The translations under genes and the position numbers were made by a program. 64,000 bases of DNA, taken from contig NZ_JAEPBG010000011.1 of assembly GCF_016632335.1 (NCBI RefSeq), positions 62,001 through 126,000 of the forward strand, read 5' to 3'. Each line of letters opens with the position of its first letter. The first letter of the stretch is position 1. The stretch is from Noviherbaspirillum pedocola (GTDB taxonomy: Bacteria > Pseudomonadota > Gammaproteobacteria > Burkholderiales > Burkholderiaceae_D). Of the stretch, positions 33,790 to 42,653 are shown in pieces. The notes beneath the pieces were generated by a model. The model saw only the letters and a program-made list of their open reading frames with translations. It was not told the DNA's origin and ran no database searches.

Positions 33790-33818
33790 AAAAGGCAATG
33801 CTTATTGATGCCTTTTTT
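33790..33818 (+). terminator. Terminator in the leader of the hns gene
   Basis: AAAAGGCA paired with TGCCTTTT across an 11-base loop, with six T at 33813-33818, ending only 16 bases before ATG 33835. A promoter-like pair (TTGGCG and TACACT, 18-base gap) sits at 33687-33716, which would give a short transcript of about 95 bases unless read-through occurs. Confidence 0.65.
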
Positions 33819-33834
33819 CAACATGGAGAAAATA

Positions 33835-34134
33835 ATGGCAACGTATAAAGACATCCAAAATCAAATCGCTGAACTGCAACGCGCAGCGGAAGAAGCCCGC
33901 GCTAAAGAAGTGCAAGGTGCAGTTGAGCAAATCCGCACGTTGATGGCTGATTACGACCTGTCGATTGAAGACATCCAGGGCGCATCGAAAGGCAAGAAGA
34001 GCGGTAAGGGCGCAAAATCGAAGGCGCAAGGAAAGGTGCAATACCGTGACAATGATGGCAATACCTGGTCTGGCCGTGGCCGCATGCCAGGCTGGCTGCA
34101 TGGAAAAGACAAAGAGCAGTTCCGCGTAGCGTAA
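33835..34134 (+). CDS. H-NS family nucleoid-associated protein
   Basis: A 99-residue protein of the short H-NS type of betaproteobacteria. The N-terminus (MATYKDIQNQIAELQRAAEE to about residue 45) is a coiled dimerisation helix, followed by a Lys/Gly-rich linker (KGKKSGKGAKSKAQGKVQ) and the DNA-binding core YRDNDGNTWSGRGRMPGWL with the signature TWSGRGR. Such proteins bind AT-rich and horizontally acquired DNA and silence it. ATG 33835 has GGAGA eight bases upstream; the frame opens earlier at 33805, inside the leader terminator. The context, near small mobile-type genes, may mean it came with them. Confidence 0.9.
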   Translation: MATYKDIQNQIAELQRAAEEARAKEVQGAVEQIRTLMADYDLSIEDIQGASKGKKSGKGAKSKAQGKVQYRDNDGNTWSGRGRMPGWLHGKDKEQFRVA

Positions 34135-34167
34135 CGGTACGCTCGCAACATAGGTTACAAGCAAGAA

Positions 34168-34201
34168 AGGGAAAGACAAATCTAAAGCTTCGTCTTTCCC
34201 T
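34168..34201 (+). terminator. Hairpin after the hns gene
   Basis: AGGGAAAGAC paired with GTCTTTCCCT, a 10-bp stem with a 14-base loop, about 30 bases after the stop codon. The T run after it is poor, so it may terminate weakly or stabilise the mRNA end. Confidence 0.5.
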
Positions 34202-34275
34202 CCACCATCCAGTTCATCCGCATACAGCAAGCCAGCCAAGTAATTGGATGCATCGTTTTACTGACACACGCGTGC

Positions 34276-34683
34276 TCAACGTCTTTCGCTTGCAAGCGGG
34301 GGATATATTGTTGAGTCGTCGGCAAAATCTATCTGCATCAAAGCTTTCCCGCAAAAGGATACTTTGATTTGCTCTCGCAGCCTCTTCTCTTCTAGCTCAT
34401 GATACGGCCCTGAACAATAGTATTTACCGCACCTTGCTAACGCGGTGAGGCGGTTGTGCTCGTCCTTAACGACGAATATGCCAGATGTAAGTTCAAGCGT
34501 TCCAATAACTTGCTTTGATGCGATTCTTTCCCCGGTCTCACTCAACTGACAGTTCGCAATTTCTGAGTAAGGGTTTTCATATTTCGCTCTGGCTAAAACC
34601 AACATTAGAATACCAAAAGCAAAGGGGACAATTATCAATATTATCCCCATCATAGGAAAAGCCGGATGTTCAGAATCTTCCAT
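34276..34683 (-). CDS. Hypothetical membrane-anchored protein
   Basis: A 135-residue protein with one hydrophobic segment at residues 12-30 (MGIILIIVPFAFGILMLVLA) near the start and a soluble domain after it (SEIANCQLSETGERIASKQV, FVVKDEHNRLTALARCGKYY) with several Cys that could form disulfides. ATG 34683 has no strong ribosome site. No family is recognised. Confidence 0.5.
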   Translation of the reverse strand: MEDSEHPAFPMMGIILIIVPFAFGILMLVLARAKYENPYSEIANCQLSETGERIASKQVIGTLELTSGIFVVKDEHNRLTALARCGKYYCSGPYHELEEKRLREQIKVSFCGKALMQIDFADDSTIYPPLASERR

Positions 34684-34860
34684 GTTGCTTATATAAAATC
34701 AACGGCGAATAACTAACAAATGTCGTTATGCCCTGTGGATTTAAGGACTACGCTGATACGGTGTACCGTAGTGGCAGGCATTCCTAGTGTGATTCCGCTA
34801 AATTCGACGCTGACCTTCGAGGTTGAGGTTTTGTCGGTGCGGTGACAGCGGTCTACTCGG

Positions 34861-35140
34861 GGCAAGGTGATAGGAATTGTTCCGCGTCGCCCCCAGAAGT
34901 ATGCTATCCGGAGTCTATAGGTAACAACATGGCCCGGATTGGTAGGCAAGGTGATAGTAATTGTCCCAAAGGGACCCAAAACTTGGGTTTACCGCACGGC
35001 GAGAGAACAAAAACTATCACCTTGCTCCTCGACGGGCTTCGATAGTCGTCTACTGGTGGGTCGTCTGAACAAAAACTGTCACCTTGCTCGTGAAGAAGTG
35101 CGGTCTCCGACCAAGACCGGAACAAACACTATCACTTTGC
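34861..35140. repeat. Cluster of five inverted and direct 19-bp repeats, IS21-end-like
   Basis: Units at 34861-34880 and 34945-34964 (GGCAAGGTGATAG, then WATTGT) and inverted units at 35007-35025, 35069-35087 and 35122-35140 (ACAAAAACTATCACCTTGC type). Spacings are 84, 62, 62 and 53 bases. A weaker copy may lie near 34840. Multiple inverted copies at both ends are typical of IS21-type elements, where the transposase binds, but no IstA or IstB gene is present; a miniature element or a decayed one are both possible. The remainder of 34684-35224 holds no gene. Confidence 0.7.
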
Positions 35141-35224
35141 CTATGGTGTTCCTTCGCGGTCTCGCCCCTATATCCCCGTACCACTCTACAAACCACGATA
35201 AATTCTTACCAGTCACCCAAGCCG

Positions 35225-36724
35225 CTACTCTGATGCGTCCGAGGAAGACAACCGCGCAGCGGACACTTGATTTCTACCCGCGGCCTTCGCTGCATAGAGC
35301 GCCTTGTCCGCCAAGACAACGAGCTCCTCTGCGTCATGCAACCGCGCGTTTTCGGTGCTGGCGACGCCGAAGCTAGCTGTAACAAACGGGCCGTTCCCCG
35401 AACGAACATGTGGGATTTCCAACGCCTCGACCCGGCGCCGCATCCGTTCCGCCATAAGAAGTGCGCCCTCGCGTCCGCAGTCGAGCACCGCAACAAATTC
35501 TTCGCCGCCGTAGCGGGCGACCATGTCACCCTCCCGTTGGAGGCTGCGAGCCAGCGTCTGGGCAACTCGGCGAAGACAGGCGTCGCCTGCCTGATGGCCG
35601 TAATGGTCGTTGAAGGGTTTGAAGAAGTCGACGTCAATGAGTACGACTGATAGCGGCGCCCCGCTGCGGCAGTGCTTGCCCCAGTCTCGCTTGAGCGTCC
35701 TCTCAAACAGTCGCCGGTTGCCGATGCCGGTCAGAGGGTCATGTGTCGCCAAGTCATCGAGTTGGTCGTTCTCTTGGCGCAGCTGAGATTGCGCCACAAG
35801 GGCACGGTACGCAATAGAGAGGACTCCGCCTATTAGGGCCAACGTCACTAACATAATTGTCACTCGGCGCAGGGAGCGCACTTTCCACGCGGCGAACGCT
35901 ACCGGCCTTTCAATGCCGGAGAAGATGACGAGGTCCAAGTCCGGAAGGAACCGGTAAGCCGCGAGCCGCCGCTTGCCGTCAATGGGTGACAATGAGTCAT
36001 AAGTGCCGGACGGCGCCTTCGGTAAAAGCGTTGTGAACATCATGCTTTTAGCGTCGCTCTTGCCAACATGCTGGGACATCCCAGGGTTGCGCGCCACGAG
36101 GTCACCGTCCCTTTTGTAAATCGAAATCGTCGGAGCTAAGGCAAAGCCAAAAAGCGAATAGAACGAAGTGAGCTGGCTTGTCTCCATACCGATGGCGACC
36201 ACAGCAATCAGGTCGCCTTGTGAGTCGTACACGGGCTTAGAAACAGTGAACAGAATGGGGGAGCCGGGCAGACGTGACACGATGGCCTTGTCGATATAAA
36301 GCTTGCGAGTTTCCACCGCCCGCCGAAAGTAGGCACGGTCGGACACGTCGCCGACGTTGATATCGACTTTGCGCGTTTGTATATGAGGCTTGCCGTCCGG
36401 GGTAATCACTCCTATAGCACCACAGCCAATGAGTGTGACGCAGTATGAGCGGACGATTTCCCAGTTGGCTGGCCGGCGAACACCCTCCACGCCGCCCGTA
36501 TTTCGAAGCACGGTTGCGACTGCATCCAGCGTCTGCTGGACATAGGTAACAGTATCCCGCGTTTGCCGTTCGACGACACGAGCGATGTCTGTCGCCGTCT
36601 CGTAGCTGCGTTGTTCGGTAGCGCGGTAGTCCAGCAGGATTTCCAGCGATGTTGAGCCTATCAGCAGGACAGCAATGAGTAGGGAAAGCAGGACCGCTTT
36701 AAGCTTCAGAGGGCGTCTCGTCAT
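35225..36724 (-). CDS. Membrane sensor diguanylate cyclase
   Basis: A 499-residue protein. A membrane helix (about 9-29, VLLSLLIAVLLIGSTSLEIL) is followed by a large periplasmic sensor of the Cache kind (ANWEIVRSYCVTLIGCGAIG, YFRRAVETRKLYIDKAIVSR, LFTVSKPVYDSQGDLIAVVA), a second helix near 290-312 (VTIMLVTLALIGGVLSIAYR), and a C-terminal GGDEF domain (about 335-490: LTGIGNRRLFE, DVDFFKPFNDHYGH, RYGGEEF). The GGEEF active site is intact and an RxxD inhibitory site (REGD) lies five residues before it, so it should make cyclic di-GMP under product control. It is expected to respond to an extracytoplasmic ligand. Monocistronic. Confidence 0.9.
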   Translation of the reverse strand: MTRRPLKLKAVLLSLLIAVLLIGSTSLEILLDYRATEQRSYETATDIARVVERQTRDTVTYVQQTLDAVATVLRNTGGVEGVRRPANWEIVRSYCVTLIGCGAIGVITPDGKPHIQTRKVDINVGDVSDRAYFRRAVETRKLYIDKAIVSRLPGSPILFTVSKPVYDSQGDLIAVVAIGMETSQLTSFYSLFGFALAPTISIYKRDGDLVARNPGMSQHVGKSDAKSMMFTTLLPKAPSGTYDSLSPIDGKRRLAAYRFLPDLDLVIFSGIERPVAFAAWKVRSLRRVTIMLVTLALIGGVLSIAYRALVAQSQLRQENDQLDDLATHDPLTGIGNRRLFERTLKRDWGKHCRSGAPLSVVLIDVDFFKPFNDHYGHQAGDACLRRVAQTLARSLQREGDMVARYGGEEFVAVLDCGREGALLMAERMRRRVEALEIPHVRSGNGPFVTASFGVASTENARLHDAEELVVLADKALYAAKAAGRNQVSAARLSSSDASE

Positions 36725-37069
36725 GGGATTTCTTGTCGTGTGCGGTCTGCCAGGACCGCGCGGTGAACCTCTGATTTTACCCTCCTACACGTCCTGTATC
36801 CTCTGATGCAATATTCCGGCGCTAAGGGGTAGAGCGCAATTCGAACCGGTCATGTAGCGCTGCTACCGGCAACGAAAATGCGCAAATAGCTGTGCCGTAC
36901 ACAAGGGCTGTTATGGACATCGTTCAGTGTTCCTAAGCTAACCACAACGGCGCATAGCAGGCGCGCACTGGCTGAATCTAGGCGACGCATGGTCAATCTT
37001 CCCTGATGACCCGCTGTCACTGTTGGCCTAAAATACGTGCCTAACTGCAGCGACTTCTGAGAGGACGCA
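36725..37069. other. Divergent intergenic region
   Basis: Between the diguanylate cyclase and the histidine kinase, transcribed away from each other. It should hold both promoters; no motif was clear. Confidence 0.4.
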
Positions 37070-38218
37070 GTGACCTTGTCTCGCTTCATTCGTGAGCACA
37101 TTCAAGACATTGTTGTAGAGTGGGAATCATTCGCCCGTACGCAACTTCCGGCGGCGACATCCATGTCGAACTTGGCATTGCGCGACGACGCAGTCGAAAT
37201 CCTGTCCGCTATCGCCGACAATATCGACAGTGAGCAGACACCTTCGGAACAATATGCAAAGTCCCGCGGTGCTGGCTTGCAGGATGCCTTCGAGAGCGCC
37301 GCTTCGACACACGGTTCGTTGCGGCACTGGAGTGGTTTTACCTATTTGCAGTTGACGGCGGAGTACCGTGCTCTTCGGGCTACTGTCCTGCGCCTCTGGC
37401 TGCCGGGCAATGCCGCTGGCAGTGAAGAAGTCACCGAGGATGTCATCCGTTTCAGTGAAGCGATTGACCAGGCGCTGGCTGAATCGGTAGTAGCGTATTC
37501 GGAGCAGATGGCTCGCACCCGCGACCTGTTCCTGGCGATTCTCGGGCACGATTTACGCGCACCATTGGCGACGATGGTTTCGGCCGGCGAATTGCTCAAA
37601 CGACGCGACTTGTCGGAAGACCAGCATCTCGACATTGGGGCTATGGTCGACCGTAGCGCGAGGATGATGGGCGAGATTATCAAAGACCTGCTCGAATTTG
37701 CACGAACCCAGCTCGGCTCGAGCATTCCCATCAATCCCGAGGAAGGCGACCTGCGCAACGTGTGCGATACCGCTTTGGAAGGCGCCCGCGCCGTCTACCC
37801 CGGTTGTCCGTTTCATCTTCATGCGGAAGACGACCTGACGGGTTCGTTCGATAGCGTGCGCCTGCATCAGCTAGTCACCAACCTGCTGTTGAACGCGGCA
37901 CAATACCGTAGCGAAGGCAGTGCTGTGGTCATGTCGGCGCAGAGCCACGCCGACACGCTGAGCATACAAGTACAGAATTTCGGTGCCGTCATCCCAGAAG
38001 AGTCGCTTCAGGCAATCTTCGACCCGCTAGTCCAGTTAGCCAGGCGCTCCGACAGCGCTGCCAGGCCGAAGACAAGCCTCGGCCTTGGACTCTTCGTCGC
38101 GCGAGAGATTGCGACCGCGCACGGCGGCACTATCACAGCAGCATCAAGTGAGGCTGAAGGAACAAGGTTCACGGTGCGCCTGCCACGCATGGCTCCTCGA
38201 CGGGCAGAAAGCGCGTGA
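37070..38218 (+). CDS. Soluble sensor histidine kinase
   Basis: A 382-residue protein. The N-terminal 130 residues (TLSRFIREHIQDIVVEWESF, TYLQLTAEYRALRATVLRLW) resemble the four-helix RsbRD-type sensor. HisKA follows at about 150-210 (FLAILGHDLRAPLATMVSAG, with the phosphorylated His), then the ATPase domain: NLLLNAAQYRSEG (N-box), ALGLGL-type lid read as TSLGLGLFVAREIATAHGG, and GTRFTVRLP. The N-box sequence is unusual (AAQYR instead of A-x-K-x-T). Start is GTG 37070 with GAGAGG seven bases upstream. It converges with the hybrid kinase gene, ending 6 bases from it. No partner regulator is adjacent. Confidence 0.88.
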   Translation: MTLSRFIREHIQDIVVEWESFARTQLPAATSMSNLALRDDAVEILSAIADNIDSEQTPSEQYAKSRGAGLQDAFESAASTHGSLRHWSGFTYLQLTAEYRALRATVLRLWLPGNAAGSEEVTEDVIRFSEAIDQALAESVVAYSEQMARTRDLFLAILGHDLRAPLATMVSAGELLKRRDLSEDQHLDIGAMVDRSARMMGEIIKDLLEFARTQLGSSIPINPEEGDLRNVCDTALEGARAVYPGCPFHLHAEDDLTGSFDSVRLHQLVTNLLLNAAQYRSEGSAVVMSAQSHADTLSIQVQNFGAVIPEESLQAIFDPLVQLARRSDSAARPKTSLGLGLFVAREIATAHGGTITAASSEAEGTRFTVRLPRMAPRRAESA

Positions 38219-38224
38219 GACAAA

Positions 38225-40639
38225 CTACGCTGTGGTGCCGCCTGTAGGGGCACCGTGGTACTCGTTCTCCGTGAGCACATTCAGAACATCAGACATTTTC
38301 ACGGGTTTGACCAAGTGGTAGTTGAATCCTGCTTGCAGCGCGCGGTCCCTGTCTTCAGGCTGGCCATACCCGGTTACCGCAACTAGCAACGAGCGCGAGA
38401 ATTCAGGAAGGCTGCGCAACTTTCGCGCAAGCGCATAGCCATCCATGTCCGGCAAACCAATATCAAGGAACAGAATGGAAGGAGAGTCACGCTGTGCGGC
38501 CGACAGCGCATCGTGAGCGCTGTAAGCCACGGTAATTGCATAGCCTGCCGCCTCCAACAGTAAGGAAAGCATCTCGGCCGCGTCTTTGTTGTCATCAACG
38601 ACCAGTATCCGCTTTTCGCCACCAAGGCGCGGAATCCCGCTCTTTCGGTCGCTCTGTGCAAGGGGCGTCTGTTCTGCGTTTGCCTGCGGCAGACATACGG
38701 TGAACACGCTTCCTTTGCCTGCGCCCTCACTGTGCGCCGCCACCTGGCCACCATGCAGTTCGACCAAGCTTTTCACCAACGCTAAGCCAAGCCCTAGACC
38801 GCCTTGGGAGCGGTCCGGCGACCTTTCTGCCTGGGTGAACAGCTCAAAGATGTAGGGCAGTAGAGCAGGCCGTATCCCGACGCCGTCGTCACTCACAGTG
38901 ATTACAACTTGGTCATGGGCTGTATTGGCGTTTAGGGCAATGTGTCCCCCTTCGGGAGTGTACTTCGCCGCATTGTGCAAAAGATTGGAAAAGACTTGAA
39001 TAAGCCGCGTTCTGTCGCCTTGCACGAAAAGCGGGTCGGCAGGTAACTCCAGCTCGAAGTGATGATGTCTTGCTTCGACGTGAGGCCGGACTTGTTCAGC
39101 AGTCTCCGTAAGTACACTGTTGAGGCTTACCCCCCTTTTGTCTAGCGTAACAAGGCCGCGTGTTACCCTCGAAACATCAAGCAGGTCATCTATCAGGGCG
39201 GCCATATGTTCGGCCTGTCGCGAGATGATTTGGCTCGTTTTGCGTACCAGAACCTCATTAAGCGTTGCCGCCTTCAACAGGTTAGCTGCCGAAGTAATAG
39301 GGGCGAGTGGGTTACGTAATTCGTGCGCGAGCATCGCAAGAAATTCATCTTTGCGGTGGTTGGCCTCACGTAGTTCATGTTGGGCCTGCTCGATAGGAGT
39401 CACGTCCGTATTTGCGCCGAACCACTGGACGATGTTGCCGGCGGTATCGCGCAACGGCGCTGCGCGGGTCATGAAGGTTCGGTACTCTCCGTTAGCGGCG
39501 CGCAAAGGGAACGACGCTTCGAAAATCTCTCCGCTTGCGATGGCTGTTTTCCACTGTTCCATAACGGCGGGCAGAGTGTTCGGATGGTGGACCTTTTGCC
39601 ATCCCCATCCTGCCATTTCTTCGGGAGATGTGCCGGTGTATTCATACCAACGGTCGTTGTACCAGTGAATCCAGCCGTCGGGATTCGCCATCCATGCAAG
39701 CTGTGGAATCGTATTGGCGAGTTGGCGGAGCCGCTGCTCGCTCTCTCGTAGGGCCTGGTGTGCCCTGACGGTTTCGGTGACATCGCTACCTTCGACGAAG
39801 ATGCCAGAAACGTTGCCCCGATGGTCAATAGTGGGCTGGTAGACGAAGCTGACAAATCGCTGTTCCAAGCGGCCCTCAGGTTGCCGCTGCAACATCGCAG
39901 GCAGCTCGCGTCCGATAAAGGGTTCCCCAGTGGCATACACACGGTCAAGGATTTCGAAGAAGCCTTGACCTTCCAGTTCTGGCAATGCCTCTTGCACCGG
40001 TTTGCCAATGATGTCGCGGTGCCCTATAAGCTGCAGATAGGCGTCGTTTGCAATCTCAAAGACATGAGACGGCTCACGTAAAACGGCTATGAAACCAGGT
40101 GCCTTTTGAACCAGTTGACGTAGGCGTACGAGCTCCTCAACGCGATGGCGCTCGCCGAGTACCTGGTCAGTGGTTTCCACGACCGCACAAAACATACCGG
40201 CTACTTTTCCACTCTCATCATGAACCGGAGAATACGAAAAGGTGAACCATGCCTGCTCCGGGGCACCTCTTCGTAGAACCGTCAACGGCAGGTTCTCGTG
40301 GTAAGTGGCGTTTCCCTGCATTGCCTGAACGACGATTGGATGAATGTCATCCCATATTTCAGCCCAGATGTCTTGGAGACGCAGGCCAAGCGCTGCCGGA
40401 TGTTTAGTTCCGAGAATTTCCGTATGTGGGTCGTTGTACAGGCAGCTCAGTTCCGGTCCCCAAGCAACGAACATAGGAAACTTGGAATGAAGCAATAGTC
40501 CGACGACAGTGCGTAGCGATTGCGGCCATGACGCAGGAGACCCTAACGGCGACTGCACCCAATTGTGCTTCCGCATTAACTCGCCCATCCCGCCGCCGTC
40601 GGAGAGAAATGCAAATTCCGGAGCTTCGCTTGAATTCAT
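38225..40639 (-). CDS. PAS-containing hybrid histidine kinase with C-terminal receiver
   Basis: An 804-residue soluble protein. Three PAS-type regions come first (about 20-150, 170-300 and 305-430, ending DVTETVR and DVTPIEQ), then HisKA (FLAMLAHELRNPLAPITSAA), the ATPase domain (NLLHNAAKYTPEGG, DDGVGI, GGLGLGLALVKSLVELHGG) and a receiver at about 680-800 (ILVVDDNKDAAEMLSLLL, LFLDIGLPDMDG, HLVKPV). All key residues of kinase and receiver are intact. The second PAS (APGFIAVLREPSHVFEIAND) is close to those of the GGDEF-EAL proteins at 45252 and 55491, so the sensor was shared by duplication. MNSSEAPEF at 40639 is preferred to the frame opening at 40723. Confidence 0.9.
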   Translation of the reverse strand: MNSSEAPEFAFLSDGGGMGELMRKHNWVQSPLGSPASWPQSLRTVVGLLLHSKFPMFVAWGPELSCLYNDPHTEILGTKHPAALGLRLQDIWAEIWDDIHPIVVQAMQGNATYHENLPLTVLRRGAPEQAWFTFSYSPVHDESGKVAGMFCAVVETTDQVLGERHRVEELVRLRQLVQKAPGFIAVLREPSHVFEIANDAYLQLIGHRDIIGKPVQEALPELEGQGFFEILDRVYATGEPFIGRELPAMLQRQPEGRLEQRFVSFVYQPTIDHRGNVSGIFVEGSDVTETVRAHQALRESEQRLRQLANTIPQLAWMANPDGWIHWYNDRWYEYTGTSPEEMAGWGWQKVHHPNTLPAVMEQWKTAIASGEIFEASFPLRAANGEYRTFMTRAAPLRDTAGNIVQWFGANTDVTPIEQAQHELREANHRKDEFLAMLAHELRNPLAPITSAANLLKAATLNEVLVRKTSQIISRQAEHMAALIDDLLDVSRVTRGLVTLDKRGVSLNSVLTETAEQVRPHVEARHHHFELELPADPLFVQGDRTRLIQVFSNLLHNAAKYTPEGGHIALNANTAHDQVVITVSDDGVGIRPALLPYIFELFTQAERSPDRSQGGLGLGLALVKSLVELHGGQVAAHSEGAGKGSVFTVCLPQANAEQTPLAQSDRKSGIPRLGGEKRILVVDDNKDAAEMLSLLLEAAGYAITVAYSAHDALSAAQRDSPSILFLDIGLPDMDGYALARKLRSLPEFSRSLLVAVTGYGQPEDRDRALQAGFNYHLVKPVKMSDVLNVLTENEYHGAPTGGTTA

Positions 40640-41012
40640 AATCAGCCAATTGGCGCCGGTTGCAATAAAAATCTGGAAAGTATATCGGGCGCTTCCAGAT
40701 TTGACGCTTCCGCCAAGCTGCACATTAGAGTCTGCGCATATCCGACCATGGCGTCACTACGGGATTAGGCTTGCGGCGGGTTTTTGGTACCAAGCCCTGG
40801 CTTGACGCCTCAGCGTGTGTTTCAAACCGGCTTTGAATTTGGTTCGGGGTCTTTGTGGTTCTTGACGTTTCGCAGGCGGCCTCAGTGCTAATTTCACGAA
40901 GCGTAGATATGGAGCGGAAACGACATTGATGTCGTGCTTTATCAATGTTAGTCAATATGATGCAACAAAGACAGCTATAGCATTACCGTGTGCCCCTTTC
41001 AGAGAACCAAGC
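40640..41012. other. Divergent intergenic region
   Basis: Between the hybrid kinase and the hypothetical gene at 41013; the frame of the latter is open from 40926. No signal was recognised. Confidence 0.4.
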
Positions 41013-41627
41013 ATGCAGATTGACAAAGACTTCTTGATGCCTCTTAACAATGTGCTGCGTGGGTTAAATGGCGTCTCCCCACAGCGTGTGCTTCCCCAAA
41101 TACGCATACTATTCGAAACCTTCAGACCTACCGGTTTCATCGTGCCAAATGCTTTCTTTGCTACAGCGCAGCAATTTCGCGAGGCACTGTCATGGGACAA
41201 AAATACGTATCAGATATTAGTCACTCCTTTCGGCGCTAGCGTATTCGTCGACCTGTATAAGGAAGAAATTTTACCCCTGCGTTATCCGGGTAAAACTGAA
41301 ATTCAAGTCTCGCCGGAAATACTTCTCTATATCGGTTCCGAATCAGAATTACGAGAAAAGACAAGGGAAAAGGCTCTGCGGATAAGAAGAATGCAAGAGC
41401 TGCTTCAGGACTATTCTGACATCATTGAGAATGACCTTTCTCACGAGCTCTTATGCGGAATTTTTGCAAAACAAGCAGAGAAGAATGCGTCTGTTCTCCA
41501 GATTGGTGGCCTAAGGGTCACTCGCTATGTATCTACAATAATGAAAAAGGGCAAAATGCAAACTGCACCCTCTGTTACGTTCCGCTGGACGAGCAGTGAC
41601 GGCTCACCTCGTGAACTCTCTGAGTAA
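41013..41627 (+). CDS. Hypothetical protein
   Basis: A 204-residue protein starting MQIDKDFLMPLNNVLRGLNG (ATG 41013, AGAGAA nine bases upstream). It appears globular with no membrane segment: IRILFETFRPTGFIVPNAFF, QILVTPFGASVFVDLYKEEI, ILLYIGSESELREKTREKAL, and a late basic segment. No family is recognised. The frame opens at 40926 but those residues look non-coding. It is alone in its strand before the signalling cluster. Confidence 0.6.
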   Translation: MQIDKDFLMPLNNVLRGLNGVSPQRVLPQIRILFETFRPTGFIVPNAFFATAQQFREALSWDKNTYQILVTPFGASVFVDLYKEEILPLRYPGKTEIQVSPEILLYIGSESELREKTREKALRIRRMQELLQDYSDIIENDLSHELLCGIFAKQAEKNASVLQIGGLRVTRYVSTIMKKGKMQTAPSVTFRWTSSDGSPRELSE

Positions 41628-41932
41628 AACCGCCATACCAGTTGCCTTATACCGCTTTCCTAGTTTGCAGGCCCGGCACAGGCTGCAGAAGCAGTAACCA
41701 TAGGGCTCAGTACATGCTCCAGACCGCTCAACAGCACTCGCTCTGAACGTCGCGTACTCCCATCGCCTCCCTTCAGGCGTGATCTGCAACGCACTTTCCC
41801 AATGTTGCATTCCTCCTTATTTGGCGGCGACTTCTGTCCGCGACGCCGGCTATGTTGCTCTTTCTGCTGAATCACATTACTAAGTAGGAAGGACGCTCGC
41901 AAAAGTCAGGGCACCCATCGTTCTTACGGCGC
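41628..41932. other. Intergenic, nothing recognised
   Basis: About 300 bases between convergent genes; small minus-strand frames are unsupported and no terminator was clear. Confidence 0.4.
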
Positions 41933-42130
41933 TTAATGCTGGACAATTTTTTTAACAAGAAACGTCTTGCCCAACCCGAGCCTTGTACACCCCTCATTCG
42001 TCGCCATTGCATATGTTTCAAATATCCCCACAATTATGGGGCCATGGATTAGGACAAATTTCCCTTCGTCCTTGAGCAAGTTGGGCAAGTTTCCGTAATA
42101 GGTCTTGAGTTCTAAGGAAAGCAAATCCAT
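41933..42130 (-). CDS. DUF5678-like small protein
   Basis: A 65-residue protein: MDLLSLELKTYYGNLPNLLK, DEGKFVLIHGPIIVGIFETY, AMATNEGCTRLGLGKTFLVK, KIVQH. The pattern L-x-x-x-EGKFVLIHG-x-x-VG-x-F-x-TY-x-x-A, ending in FLVKxI, fits the DUF5678 family, which is of unknown function and often genomically mobile. AGGAGT lies seven bases before ATG 42130; the longer frame opening at 42301 adds no domain. Nothing in the neighbourhood suggests a job. Confidence 0.7.
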   Translation of the reverse strand: MDLLSLELKTYYGNLPNLLKDEGKFVLIHGPIIVGIFETYAMATNEGCTRLGLGKTFLVKKIVQH

Positions 42131-42653
42131 AACGAACTCCTGTCTTCGCGTTGTAAGGATGACTAACGCGGACAGTAATAGGTTCCCACAAACCCAGTTG
42201 TAAAGGGCAGTCGGACTTTTACTGTTTCCGAATTGGTAAAGTGTTTTTTGAACGAACTGATGCGGTACTGGAACCAGAGTGTTGGTGCTGGCCCTGCGCA
42301 CGAAATAGGGGACATCGACGTTTGAGGTCAGCGGCTACCTTGGACGTCCTGGCATACGCCCACGCGCACGGAGTCCTTTAAAGGGCCAGCGAATCAGGAG
42401 GGGCTACCAGTTCAAGGTAAAAGCTGCGGGCGTGGCCAAGCCCTCATCCCCTTGTCACATGCGTCCTCCACCGTCCCTAACGCGTTCAGAACGCATCGAG
42501 ACGGCGGCGTAAGGAGTTACCCGTCATCACGCCACTGGACCCACCCGGTTATTACCTTGCTTGGATTGAGCAAAATAGGACAATGCATGCCCTTGTTCGG
42601 CTTACGACAGCCCCAAGCTAAGATGCGCAAACCATATTGGACCAAAAGGATTC
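42131..42653. other. Intergenic, nothing recognised
   Basis: About 520 bases upstream of the PAS hybrid kinase gene, without a supported gene; it must hold its promoter. Confidence 0.4.
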
